Shown here: positions 14,793 through 28,500 of the stretch, piece by piece
Position numbering within the stretch: the stretch's first letter is position 1
Layout of the letters: each line of letters begins with the position of its first letter
Origin: Megachile rotundata
Lineage: Eukaryota > Arthropoda > Insecta > Hymenoptera > Megachilidae
Assembly (NCBI RefSeq): GCF_050947335.1
Contig: NW_027473736.1
Location: forward strand, 1 to 64,000
DNA length: 64,000 bases
Reading direction: 5' to 3'
Translations under genes and position numbers: made by a program
The notes under the pieces: model-generated
The model's database searches: none
What the model was told of the DNA's origin: nothing
Seen by the model: the letters and a program-made list of their open reading frames with translations, nothing else

Positions 14793-16205
14793 ATCTAACT
14801 CATATTATTAGCCATATTATGCTTATATTATCGATAGAACGACAATTACTATACTTATTACTGTTATTATTATCAATCTAACTCATATTATTAGCCATAT
14901 TATGCTTATATGATCGATAGAATGGGAATTACTATACTCACTACTCTTAGTATTATCACTCTAACTCATATTATTAGCCATATTATGCTTATATGATCGA
15001 GAGAACGACAATTACTATACATATTACTCTTATTATTATCAATCTAACTCATATTATTAGCCATATTATACTTATATGATCGATAGAATGAGAATTACTA
15101 TACTCACTACTCTTAGTATTATCACTCTAACTCATATTATTAGCCTTATTATGCTTATATGATCGATAGAACGACAATTACTGTAGTTATTACTCTTATT
15201 ATTATCAATCTAACTCATATTATTAGCCATATTATGCTTATATGATCGATAGAACGAGAATTTCTATACTCACTACTCTTAATATTATCAATCTAACTCA
15301 TATTACTAGCCATATTATGGTTATATTATCGATAGAACGACAATTACTATACTTATTACTGTTATTATTATCAATCTAACTCATATTATTAGCCATATTA
15401 TGCTTAAATGATCGATAGAACTACAATTACTATACTCATTACTCTTATTATTATCAATCTAACTCATATTATTAGCCATATTATGCTTATATGATCGATA
15501 CAACGAGAATTACTATACTCAGTACTCTTAGTATTATCAATCTAACTCATATTATTAGCCATATTATGCTTATATGATCGATAGAACGACAATTACTATA
15601 CTCACTACTCTTAGTATTATCAATCTAACTCATATTATTAGCCATATTATGCTTATATTATCGATAGAACGACAATTACTATACTTATTACTGTTATTAT
15701 TATCAATCTAACTCATATTATTAGCCATATTATGCTTATATGATCGATAGAATGAGAATTACTATACTCACTACTCTTAGTATTATCACTCTAACTCATA
15801 TTATTAGCCTTATTATGCTTATATGATCGATAGAACGACAATTACTGTAGTTATTACTCTTATTATTATCAATCTAACTCATATTATTAGCCATATTATG
15901 CTTATATGATCGATAGAACGAGAATTACTATACTCACTACTCTTAGTATTATCAATCTAACTCATATTATTAGCCATATTATGCTTATATGATCGATAGA
16001 ACGACAATTACTATACTTATTACTCTTATTATTATCAATCTAACTCATATTATTAGCCATATTATGCTTATATGATCCATAGAACGAGAATTACTATACT
16101 CACTACTCTTAGGATTATCAATCTAACTCATATTATTAGCCATATTATGTTTATATTATCGATAGAACGACAATTACTATACTTATTACTGTTATTATTA
16201 TCAAT
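14735..16205. repeat. Partial copy of HOR-A at a 39-unit offset
   Basis: This segment matches about 11498-12968 at an offset of 3,237 bp (39 units). Markers are CGATGGAAC (14752 and 11515), CGAGAGAAC (14998 and 11761), CTCAGTACTC (15518 and 12281) and the GGATTATC unit near 16110. The match breaks between about 15240 and 15415. There the sequence instead carries the GAATTTCTATAC, CTTAATATT and ATGGTTATATT units otherwise found at 11273-11345, without any change of length. The right end diverges near 16205. Private variants include GAATGGGAATT near 14925 and GATACAACGAG near 15499. Confidence 0.82.
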
Positions 16206-17395
16206 CTAACTTATATTATTAGCCATATTATGCTTATATGATCGATAGAACGAGAATTACTATACTCACTACTCTTAGTATTATCAATCTAACTCATATT
16301 ATTAGCCATATTATGCTTATATGATCGATAGAACGACAATTACTATACATATTACTCTTATTATTATGAATCTAACTCATATTATTAACCATATTATGCC
16401 GATATGATCGATAGAACTACAATTACTATACTCATTACTCTTATTATTATCAATCTAACTCATATTATTAGCCATATTATGCTTACATGATCGATAGAAC
16501 GAGAATTACTATACTCACTACTCTTAGTATTATCAATCTAACTCATATTATTAGCCATATTATGCTTATATTATCGATAGAACGACAATTACTATACTTA
16601 TTACTGTTATTATTATCAATCTAACTCATATTATTAGCCATATTATGCTTAAATGATCGATAGTACGACAATTACTATACTTATTACTCTTATTATTATC
16701 AATCTAACTCGTCCTATTAGCCATATCATGCTTACATGATCGATAGAACGACAAATACTATACTTATTACTCTTATTATTATCAATCTAACTCATATTAT
16801 TAGCCATATTATGCTTATATGATCGATAGAACGACAATTACTATAATTATTACTGTTATTATTATCAATCTAACTCATATTATTAGCCATATTATACTTA
16901 TATGATCGATAGAATGAGAATTACTATACTCACTACTCTTAGTATTATCACTCTAACTCATATTATTAGCCTTATTATGCTTATATGATCGATAGAACGA
17001 CAATTACTGTAGTTATTACTCTTATTATTATCAATCTAACTCATATTATTAGCCATATTATGCTTATATGATCGATAGAACGAGAATTTCTATACTCACT
17101 ACTCTTAATATTATCAATCTAACTCGTCCTATTAGCCATATCATGCTTACATGATCGATAGAACGACAAATACTATACTTATTACTCTTATTATTATCAA
17201 TCTAACTCATATTATTAGCCATATTATGCTTATATGATCGAGAGAACGACAATTACTATACATATTACTCTTATTATTATCAATCTAACTCATATTATTA
17301 GCCATATTATACTTATATGATCGATAGAATGAGAATTACTATACTCACTACTCTTAGTATTATCACTCTAACTCATATTATTAGCCTTATTATGC
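16206..17395. repeat. Mosaic border between HOR-A and HOR-B domains
   Basis: About 14 units do not follow either neighbouring HOR for long. A rare unit carrying CTCGTCCTATTAG with CATATCATGC occurs twice, at about 16709 and 17124, 415 bp (5 units) apart, and I did not see it elsewhere. Other units resemble pieces of the 64-unit HOR, such as the GCCTTATTATGC and GTAGTTATT units. From about 17396 the sequence locks to the HOR-B order. There is nothing but satellite here. Confidence 0.7.
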
Positions 17396-17630
17396 TTATA
17401 TGATCGATATAACGACAATTACTATACTTATTACTCTTATTATTATCAATCTAACTCATATTATTAACCATATTATGCAGATATGATCGATAGAACGACA
17501 ATTACTATACTTATTACTCTTATTATTATCAATCTAACTCATATTATTAGCCATATTGTGCTTACATGATCGATAGAACGACAGTTACTATACTTATTAC
17601 TCTTATTATTATAAATCTAACTCATATTAT

Positions 17631-17645
17631 TAGCTCTTTATGCTT
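17631..17645. other. 82-bp unit marker (one-base deletion, TAGCTCTTTATGC)
   Basis: The usual TAGCCATATTATGC is replaced here by TAGCTCTTTATGC, one base shorter. It recurs at 19539, 26673, 27668, 29576, 38121, 39116 and 41024. The spacing of these sites (1,908, 995, 10,037 and 11,448 bp) tracks the HOR-B copies and explains most of their deviation from multiples of 83. The matching unit before each usually has AAATCTAAC instead of CAATCTAAC. Confidence 0.95.
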
Positions 17646-20599
17646 ATATTATCGATAGAACGACAATTACTATACTTATTACTGTTATTATTATCAATCT
17701 GACTCATATTATTAGCCATATTATGCTTAAATGGTCGATAGAACTACAATTACTACACTCATTACTCTTATTATTATCAATCTAACTCATATTATTAGCC
17801 ATATTATGCTTATATGATCGATAGAACGAGAATTACTATACTCACTACTCTTAGTATTATCAATCTAACTCATATTATTAGCCATATTATGCTCATATTA
17901 TCGATAGAACGACAATTACTATACTTATTACTCTTATTATTATGAATCTAACTCATATTATTAACCATATTATGCAGATATGATCGATAGAACTACAATT
18001 ACTATACCCATTACTCTTATTATTATCAATCTAACTCATATTATTAGCCATATTATGCTTATATGATCGATAGAATGAGAATTACTTTACTCACTACTCT
18101 TAGTATTATCACTCTAACTCGTATTATTAGGCATATTATGCTTATATGATCGATAGAACGACAATTACTATACTTATTACGCTTATTATTATCAATCTAA
18201 CTCGTATTATTAGGCATATTATGCTTATATGATCGATAGAACGACAATTACTATACTCACTACTCTTAGTATTATCAATCTAACTCATATTATTAGCCAT
18301 ATTATGCTTATATTATCGATAGAACGACAATTACTATACTTATTACTGTTATTATTATCAATCTAACTCATATTATTAGCCATATTATGCTTATATTATC
18401 GATAGAACGACAATTACTATACTTATTGCTGTTATTATTATCAATCTGACTCATATTATTAGCCATATTATGCTTAAATGATCGATAGAACGACAATTAC
18501 TATACTTATTACTCTTATTATTATCAATCTAACTCATATTATTAGCCATATTATGCTTATATTATCGATAGAACTACAATTACTATACTTATTACTGTTA
18601 TTATTATCAATCTGACTCATATTATTAGCCATATTATGCTTAAGTGGTCGATAGAACTACAATTACTATACTCATTACTCTTATTATTATCAATCTAACT
18701 CATATTATTAGCCATATTATGCTTGTATGATCGATAGAACGAGAATTACTATACTCACTACTCTTAGTATAATCAATCTAACTCATATTATTAGCCATAT
18801 TATGCTTATATTATCGATAGAACGACAATTACTATACTTATTACTGTTATTATTATCAATCTAACTCATATTATTAGCCATATTATGCTTATATGATCGA
18901 TAGAATGAGAATTACTATTCTCACTACTCTTAGTATTATCACTCTAACTCATATTATTAGCCATATTATGCTTATATGATCGAGAGAACGACAATTACTG
19001 TAGTTATTACTCTTATTATTAACAATCTAACTCATATTATTAGCCATATTATGCTTAAATGATCGATAGAACGACAATTACTATACTTATTACGCTTATT
19101 ATTATCAATCTAACTCATATTATTAGCCATATTATGCTTATATGATCGATAGAACGAGAATTACTATACTCACTACTCTTAGTATTATTAATCTAACTCA
19201 TATTATTAGCCATATTATGCTTATATGCTCGATAGAACGAGAACTACTATACTCACTACTCTTAGTATTATCAATCTAACTCATATTATTGGCCATATTA
19301 TGCTTATATGATCGATAGAACGACAATTACTATACTTATTACTCTTATTATTATGAATCTAACTCATATTATTAACCATATTATGCAGATATGATCGATA
19401 GAACTACAATTACTATACCCATTACTCTTATTATTATCAATCTAACTCATATTATTAGCCATATTGTGCTTACATGATCGATAGAACGACAGTTACTATA
19501 CTTATTACTCTTATTATTATAAATCTAACTCATATTATTAGCTCTTTATGCTTATATTATCGATAGGACGACAATTACTATACTTATTACTGTTATTATT
19601 ATCAATCTGACTCATATTATTAGCCATATTATGCTTAAATGGTCGATAGAACTACAATTACTACACTCATTACTCTTATTATTATCAATCTAACTCATAT
19701 TATTAGCCATATTATGCTTATATGATCGATAGAACGAGAATTACTATACTCACTACTCTTAGTATTATCAATCTAACTCATATTATTGGCCATATTATGC
19801 TTATATGATCGATAGAACGACAATTACTATACTTATTACTCTTATTATTATGAATCTAACTCATATTATTAACCATATTATGCAGATATGATCGATAGAA
19901 CTACAATTGCTATACCCATTACTCTTATTATTATCAATCTAACTCATATTATTAGCCATATTATGCTTATATGATCGATAGAATGAGAATTACTTTACTC
20001 ACTACTCTTAGTATTATCACTCTAACTCATATTATTAGCCTTATTATGCTTATATGATCGATAGAACGAGAATTACTATACTCACTACTCTTAGTATTAT
20101 CAATCTAACTCATATTATTAGCCATATTATGCTTATATTATCGATAGAACGACAATTACTATACTTATTACTGTTATTATTATCAATCTAACTCATATTA
20201 TTAGCCATATTATGCTTATATTATCGATAGGACGACAATTACTATACTTATTACTGTTATTATTATCAATCTAACTCATATTATTAGCCATATTATGCTT
20301 AAATGATCGGTAGAACGACAATTACTATACTTATTACGCTTATTATTATCAATCTAACTCGTATTATTAGGCATATTATGCTTATATGATCGATAGAACG
20401 ACAATTACTATACTTATTACGCTTATAATTATCAATCTAACTCGTATTATTAGGCATATTATGCTTATATGATCGATAGAACGACAATTACTATACTCAC
20501 TACTCTTAGTATTATCAATCTAACTCATATTATTAGCCATATTATGCTTATATTATCGATAGAACGACAATTACTATACTTATTACTGTTATTATTATC

Positions 20600-23500
20600 A
20601 ATCTAACTCATATTATTAGCCATATTATGCTTAAATGATCGGTAGAACGACAATTACTATACTTATTACGCTTATTATTATCAATCCAACTCGTATTATT
20701 AGGCATATTATGCTTATATGATCGATAGAACGACAAATACTATACTCATTACTCTTATTATTATCAATCTAACTCATATTATTAGCCATATTATGCTTAT
20801 ATGATTGAGAGAACGACAATTACTGTAGTTATTACTCTTATTATTATCAATCTAACTCATATTATTAGCCATATTATGCTTAAATGATCGATAGAACGAC
20901 AATTACTATACTTATTACGCTTATTATTGTCAATCGAACTCATATTATTACCCATATTATGCTGATATTATCGATAGAACGACATTCACTATACTTATTA
21001 CACTCACTATTATCAATCTAACTCATATTATTAACCATATTATGCAGATATGATCGATAGAACGACAATTACTATACTTATTACTCTTATTATTATCAAT
21101 CTAACTCATATTATTAACAATATTATGCAGATATGATCGATAGAACTACAATTACTATACTCATTACTCTTATTATTATCAATCTAACTCATATTATTAG
21201 CCATATTATGCTTAAATGATCGATAGAACGACCATTACTATACTTATTACTCTTATTATTATCAATCTAACTCGTATTATTAGCCATATTATGCTTATAT
21301 GATCGATAGAATGAGAATTACTATACTCACTACTCTTAGTATTATCACTCTAACTCATATTATTAGCCTTATTATGCTTATATGATCGATAGAACGACAA
21401 TTACTGTATTTATTACTCTTATTATTATCAATCTAACTCGTATTGTTAGCCATATTATGCTTATATGATCGATAGAACGACAAATACTATACTTATTACT
21501 CTTATTATTATCAATCTAACTCATATTATTAGCCATATTATGCTTAAATGATCGTTAGAACTACAATTTCTATACTCATTACTCTTATTATTATCAATCT
21601 AACTCATATTATTAGCCATATTATGCTTATATGATCGATAGAACGAGAATTACTATACTCACTACTCTTAGTATTATCAATCTAACTCATATTATTAGCC
21701 ATATTATGCTTATATGATCGATAGAACGACAATTACTAAACTTGTTACTCTTATTGTTATCAATCTAACTCATATTATTAGCCACATTATGCTTATATGA
21801 TCGATAGAACGAGAATTACTATACTCACTACTCTTAGTATTATCAATCTAACTCATATTATTAGCCATATTATGCTTATATTATCGATAGAACAATTACA
21901 ATACCTATTACTGTTATTATTATCAATCTAACTCATATTATTAGCCATATCATGCTCAAATGATCGATAGAACGACAATTACTATACTTATTACTCTTAT
22001 TATTATCAATCTAACTCATATTATTAGCCATATTATGCTTATATGATCGATAGAACGACAAATACTATACTTATTACTCTTATTATTATCAATCTAACTC
22101 ATATTATTAACCATATTATGCTTATATTATCGATAGAACGACAATTACTATACTTACTACTGTTATTATTATCAATCTAACTCATATTATTAGCCATATT
22201 ATGCTTAAATGATCGATAGAACGACAATTACTATACTTATTACTCTTATTATTATCAATCTAACTCGTATTATTAGCCGTATTATGCTTATATGATCGAT
22301 AGAACGACAAATACTATACTTATTACTCTTACTATTATCAATCTAACTCATATTATTAGCCATATTATGCTTATATGATCGATAGAACGACAATTACTAT
22401 ACTCACTACTCTTAGTATTATCAATCTAACTCATATTATTAGCCATATTATGCTTATATTATCGATAGAACGACAATTACTATACTTATTACTGTTATTA
22501 TTATCAATCTAACTCATATTATTAGCCATATTATGCTTATATGATCGATAGAATGAGAATTACTATACTCACTACTCTTAGTATTATCACTCTAACTCAT
22601 ATTATTAGCCATATTATGCTTATATGATCGATAGAACGAGAATTACTATAATCACTACTCTTAGTATTATCAATCTAACTCATATTATTAGCCATATTAT
22701 GCTTATATGATCGATAGAACGACAATTACTATACTCACTACTCTTAGTATTATCAATCTAACTCATATTATTAGCCATATTATGCTTATATTATCGATAG
22801 AACGACAATTACTATACTTATTACTGTTATTATTATCAATCTAACTCATATTATTAGCCATATTATGCTTAAATGATCGGTAGAACGACAATTACTCTAC
22901 TTATTACGCTTATTATTATCAATCCAACTCGTATTATTAGGCATATTATGCTTATATGATCGATAGAACGACAAATACTATACTCATTACTCTTATTATT
23001 ATCAATCTGACTCATATTATTAGCCATATTATGCTTATATGATTGAGAGAACGACAATTACTGTAGTTATTACTCTTATTATTATCAATCTAACTCATAT
23101 TATTAGCCATATTATGCTTAAATGATCGATAGAACGACAATTACTATACTTATTACGCTTATTATTGTCAATCGAACTCATATTATTACCCATATTATGC
23201 TGATATTATCGATAGAACGACATTCACTATACTTATTACACTCACTATTATCAATCTAACTCATATTATTAACCATATTATGCAGATATGATCGATAGAA
23301 CGACAATTACTATACTTATTACTCTTATTATTATCAATCTAACTCATATTATTAACAATATTATGCAGATATGATCGATAGAACTACAATTACTATACTC
23401 ATTACTCTTATTATTATCAATCTAACTCATATTATTAGCCATATTATGCTTAAATGATCGATAGAACGACCATTACTATACTTATTACTCTTATTATTAT

Positions 23501-24860
23501 CAATCTAACTCGTATTATTAGCCATATTATGCTTATATGATCGATAGAATGAGAATTACTATACTCACTACTCTTAGTATTATCACTCTAACTCATATTA
23601 TTAGCCTTATTATGCTTATATGATCGATAGAACGACAATTACTGTATTTATTACTCTTATTATTATCAATCTAACTCGTATTGTTAGCCATATTATGCTT
23701 ATATGATCGATAGAACGACAAATACTATACTTATTACTCTTATTATTATCAATCTAACTCATATTATTAGCCATATTATGCTTAAATGATCGTTAGAACT
23801 ACAATTTCTATACTCATTACTCTTATTATTATCAATCTAACTCATATTATTAGCCATATTATGCTTATATGATCGATAGAACGAGAATTACTATACTCAC
23901 TACTCTTAGTATTATCAATCTAACTCATATTATTAGCCATATTATGCTTATATGATCGATAGAACGACAATTACTAAACTTGTTACTCTTATTGTTATCA
24001 ATCTAACTCATATTATTAGCCATATTATGCTTATATGATCGATAGAACGAGAATTACTATACTCACTACTCTTAGTATTATCAATCTAACTCATATTATT
24101 AGCCATATTATGCTTATATTATCGATAGAACGACAATTACAATACCTATTACTGTTATTATTATCAATCTAACTCATATTATTAGCCATACCATGCTCAA
24201 ATGATCGATAGAACGACAATTACTATACTTATTACTCTTATTATTATCAATATAACTCATATTATTAGCCATATTATGCTTATATGATCGATAGAACGAC
24301 AAATACTATACTTATTACTCTTATTATTATCAATATAACTCATATTATTAACCATATTATGCTTATATTATCGATAGAACGACAATTACTATACTTATTA
24401 CTGTTATTATTATCAATCTAACTCATATTATTAGCCATATTATGCTTAAATGATCGATAGAACGGCAATTACTATACTTATTACTCTTATTATTATCAAT
24501 CTAACTCGTATTATTAGCCATATTATGCTTATATGATCGATAGAACGACAAATACTATACTTATTACTCTTACTATTATCAATCTAACTCATATTATTAG
24601 CCATATTATGCTTATATGATCGATAGAACGACAATTACTATACTCACTACTCTTAGTATTATCAATCTAACTCATATTATTAGCCATATTATGCTTATAT
24701 TATCGATAGAACGACAATTACTATACTTATTACTGTTGTTATTATCAATCTAACTCATATTATTAGCCATATTATGCTTATATGATCGATAGAATGAGAA
24801 TTACTATACTCACTACTCTTAGTATTATCACTCTAACTCATATTATTAGCCATATTATGC
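20600..24860. repeat. Internal 27-unit duplication within HOR-B (copy 1)
   Basis: Bases from about 20600 to 22600 recur at about 22840-24850. The offset is 2,238 bp before the 80-bp unit at 21891 and 2,241 bp (27 units) after it. Shared markers are the TGATCGGTAG unit (20641 and 22879), GCTGATATTATCG, CACTCACTATTATC and TTAACAATATT. The three-base deletion is present only in the left half, so it arose after the internal duplication but before the whole HOR was amplified. Equivalent pairs lie in copy 2 (about 30.6 and 33.8 kb) and copy 3 (about 42.1 and 45.2 kb). Confidence 0.83.
21885..21900. other. 80-bp unit marker (three-base deletion)
   Basis: GATAGAACAATTAC stands in place of GATAGAACGACAATTAC. 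It recurs at 31928 (offset 10,037) and 43376 (offset 11,448), once per HOR-B copy. It is absent from the paralogous internal positions near 24125, 35075 and 46523, which retain the three bases. Confidence 0.93.
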
Positions 24861-25543
24861 TTATATGATCGATAGAACGAGAATTACTATACTCACTACT
24901 CTTAGTATTATCAATCTAACTCATATTATTAGCCATATTATGCTTATATGATCGATAGAACGACAATTACTATACTCACTACTCTTAGTATTATCACTCT
25001 AACTCATATTATTAGCCTTATTATGCTTATATGATCGATAGAACGACAATTACTGTATTTATTACTCTTATTATTATCAATCTAACTCGTATTGTTAGCC
25101 ATATTATGCTTATATGATCGATAGAACGACAAATACTATACTTATTACTCTTATTATTATCAATCTAACTCATATTATTAGCCATATTATGCTTAAATGA
25201 TCGTTAGAACTACAATTTCTATACTCATTACTCTTATTATTATCAATCTAACTCATATTATTAGCCATATTATGCTTATATGATCGATAGAACGAGAATT
25301 ACTATACTCACTACTCTTAGTATTATCAATCTAACTCATATTATTAGCCATATTATGCTTATATGATCGATAGAACGACAATTACTAAACTTGTTACTCT
25401 TATTGTTATCAATCTAACTCATATTATTAGCCACATTATGCTTATATGATCGATAGAACGAGAATTACTATACTCACTACTCTTAGTATTATCAATCTAA
25501 CTCATATTATTAGCCATATTATGCTTATATTATCGATAGAACG

Positions 25544-28500
25544 ACAATTACTATACTTATTACGCTGATTATTATCAATCCAACTCGTATTATTAGGCAT
25601 ATTATGCTTATATGATCGATAGAACGACAAATACTATACTCATTACTCTTATTATTATCAATCTAACTCATATTATTAGCCATATTATGCTTATATGATT
25701 GAGAGAACGACAATTACTGTAGTTATTACTCTTATTATTATCAATCTAACTCATATTATTAGCCATATTATGCTTAAATGATCGATAGAACGACAATTAC
25801 TATACTTATTACGCTTATTATTGTCAATCGAACTCATATTATTACCCATATTATGCTGATATTATCGATAGAACGACATTCACTATACTTATTACACTCA
25901 CTATTATCAATCTAACTCATATTATTAACCATATTATGCAGATATGATCGATAGAACGACAATTACTATACTTATTACTCTTATTATTATCAATCTAACT
26001 CATATTATTAGCCATATTATGCTTAAATGATCGATAGAAAGACAATTTCTATACTTATTACTCTTATTATTATCAATCTAACTCGTATTATTAGCCATAT
26101 TATGCTTATATGATCGATAGAACGACAAATACTATACTTATTACTCTTATTATTATCAATCTAACTCATATTATTAACCATATTATGCTTATATGATCGA
26201 TAGAACGACAATTACTATACTTATTACTGTTATTATTATCAATCTAACTCATATTATTAGCCATATTGTGCTAATATGAGCGATAGAACATCAATTACTA
26301 TATTTACTACACTCACTATTATCAATCTAACTCATATTATTAACCATATTATGCAGATATGATCGATAGAACTACAATTACTATACTCATTACTCTTATT
26401 ATTATCAATCCAACTCATGCTATTAGCCATATTATGGTTATATGATCGATATAACGACAATTACTATACTTATTACTCTTATTATTATCAATCTAACTCA
26501 TATTATTAACCATATTATGCAGATATGATCGATAGAACGACAATTACTATACTTATTACTCTTATTATTATCAATCTAACTCATATTATTAGCCATATTG
26601 TGCTTACATGATCGATAGAACGACAGTTACTATACTTATTACACTTATTATTATAAATCTAACTCATATTATTAGCTCTTTATGCTTATATGATCGATAG
26701 AACGAGAATTACTATACTCACTACTCTTAGTATTATCAATCTAACTCATATTATTAGCCATATTATGCTCATAATATCGATAGAACGACAATTACTATAC
26801 TTATTACTGTTATTATTATCAACCTAACTCATATTATTAGCCATATTATGCTTAAATGATCGATAGAACGACAATTACTATACTTATTACTCTTATTATT
26901 ATCAATCTAACTCATATTATTAGCCATATTATGCTTAAATGATCGATAGAAAGACAATTACTATACTTATTACTCTTATTATTATCAATATAACTCGTAT
27001 TATTAGCCATATTATGCTTATATGATCGATAGAACGACAAATACTATACTTATTACTCTTATTATTATCAATCTAACTCATATTATTAACCATATTATGC
27101 TTATATGATCGATAGAACGACAATTACTATACTCACTACTCTTAGTATTATCAATCTAACTCATATTATTAGCCATATTATGCTTATATTATCGATAGAA
27201 CGACAATTACTATACTTATTACTGTTATTATTATCAATCTAACTCATATTATTAGCCATATTGTGCTAATATGAGCGATAGAACATCAATTACTATATTT
27301 ATTGCACTCACTATTATCAATCTAACTCATATTATTAACCATATTATGCAGATATGATCGATAGAACTACAATTACTATACTCATTACTCTTATTATTAT
27401 CAATCCAACTCATGCTATTAGCCATATTATGGTTATATGATCGATATAACGACAATTACTATACTTATTACTCTTATTATTATCAATCTAACTCATATTA
27501 TTAACCATATTATGCAGATATGATCGATAGAACGACAATTACTATACTTATTACTCTTATTATTATCAATCTAACTCATATTATTAGCCATATTGTGCTT
27601 ACATGATCGATAGAACGACAGTTACTATACTTATTACTCTTATTATTATAAATCTAACTCATATTATTAGCTCTTTATGCTTATATTATCGATAGAACGA
27701 CAATTACTATACTTATTACTGTTATTATTATCAATCTGACTCATATTATTAGCCATATTATGCTTAAATGGTCGATAGAACTACAATTACTACACTCATT
27801 ACTCTTATTATTATCAATCTAACTCATATTATTAGCCATATTATGCTTATATGATCGATAGAACGAGAATTACTATACTCACTACTCTTAGTATTATCAA
27901 TCTAACTCATATTATTAGCCATATTATGCTCATATTATCGATAGAACGACAATTACTATACTTATTACTCTTATTATTATGAATCTAACTCATATTATTA
28001 ACCATATTATGCAGATATGATCGATAGAACTACAATTACTATACCCATTACTCTTATTATTATCAATCTAACTCATATTATTAGCCATATTATGCTTATA
28101 TGATCGATAGAATGAGAATTACTTTACTCACTACTCTTAGTATTATCACTCTAACTCGTATTATTAGGCATATTATGCTTATATGATCGATAGAACGACA
28201 ATTACTATACTTATTACGCTTATTATTATCAATCTAACTCGTATTATTAGGCATATTATGCTTATATGATCGATAGAACGACAATTACTATACTCACTAC
28301 TCTTAGTATTATCAATCTAACTCATATTATTAGCCATATTATGCTTATATTATCGATAGAACGACAATTACTATACTTATTACTGTTATTATTATCAATC
28401 TAACTCATATTATTAGCCATATTATGCTTATATTATCGATAGAACGACAATTACTATACTTATTGCTGTTATTATTATCAATCTGACTCATATTATTAGC

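Larger units (their letters stand above)
17396..25543. repeat. 138-unit HOR-B, copy 1, shortened and rearranged
   Basis: Bases 17396 to about 22626 match 27433-32663 at an offset of 10,037 bp. The offset then jumps to 10,950 bp (22627 to about 24950 against 33577 to about 35900). This means that 11 units (913 bp) present in copy 2 are absent here. From about 24970 to 25540 the order switches to a copy of about 21321-21891, as shown by the shared CCACATTATG variant at 21781 and 25430. At about 25544 it joins the next HOR-B copy. Length markers are 82-bp units at 17631 and 19539 (TAGCTCTTTATGC) and an 80-bp unit at 21891 (three bases missing after GATAGAAC). Confidence 0.87.

Noticed and set aside
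17631..17645. TAGCTCTTTATGC variants as insertion junctions or target sites
   Set aside because: The change is a simple local replacement with a one-base loss, flanked by normal units on both sides. There is no inserted sequence or target duplication.
22869..23057. 62-codon open frame on the minus strand (same in 33819-34007 and 45267-45455)
   Set aside because: It lies wholly within satellite units, starts with TTG, spans 2.3 units and exists because one substitution in the AATCTGACTC unit removes a TAG. Its three copies are spaced by HOR-B offsets (10,950 and 11,448 bp), so recurrence reflects block duplication, not selection for a protein.
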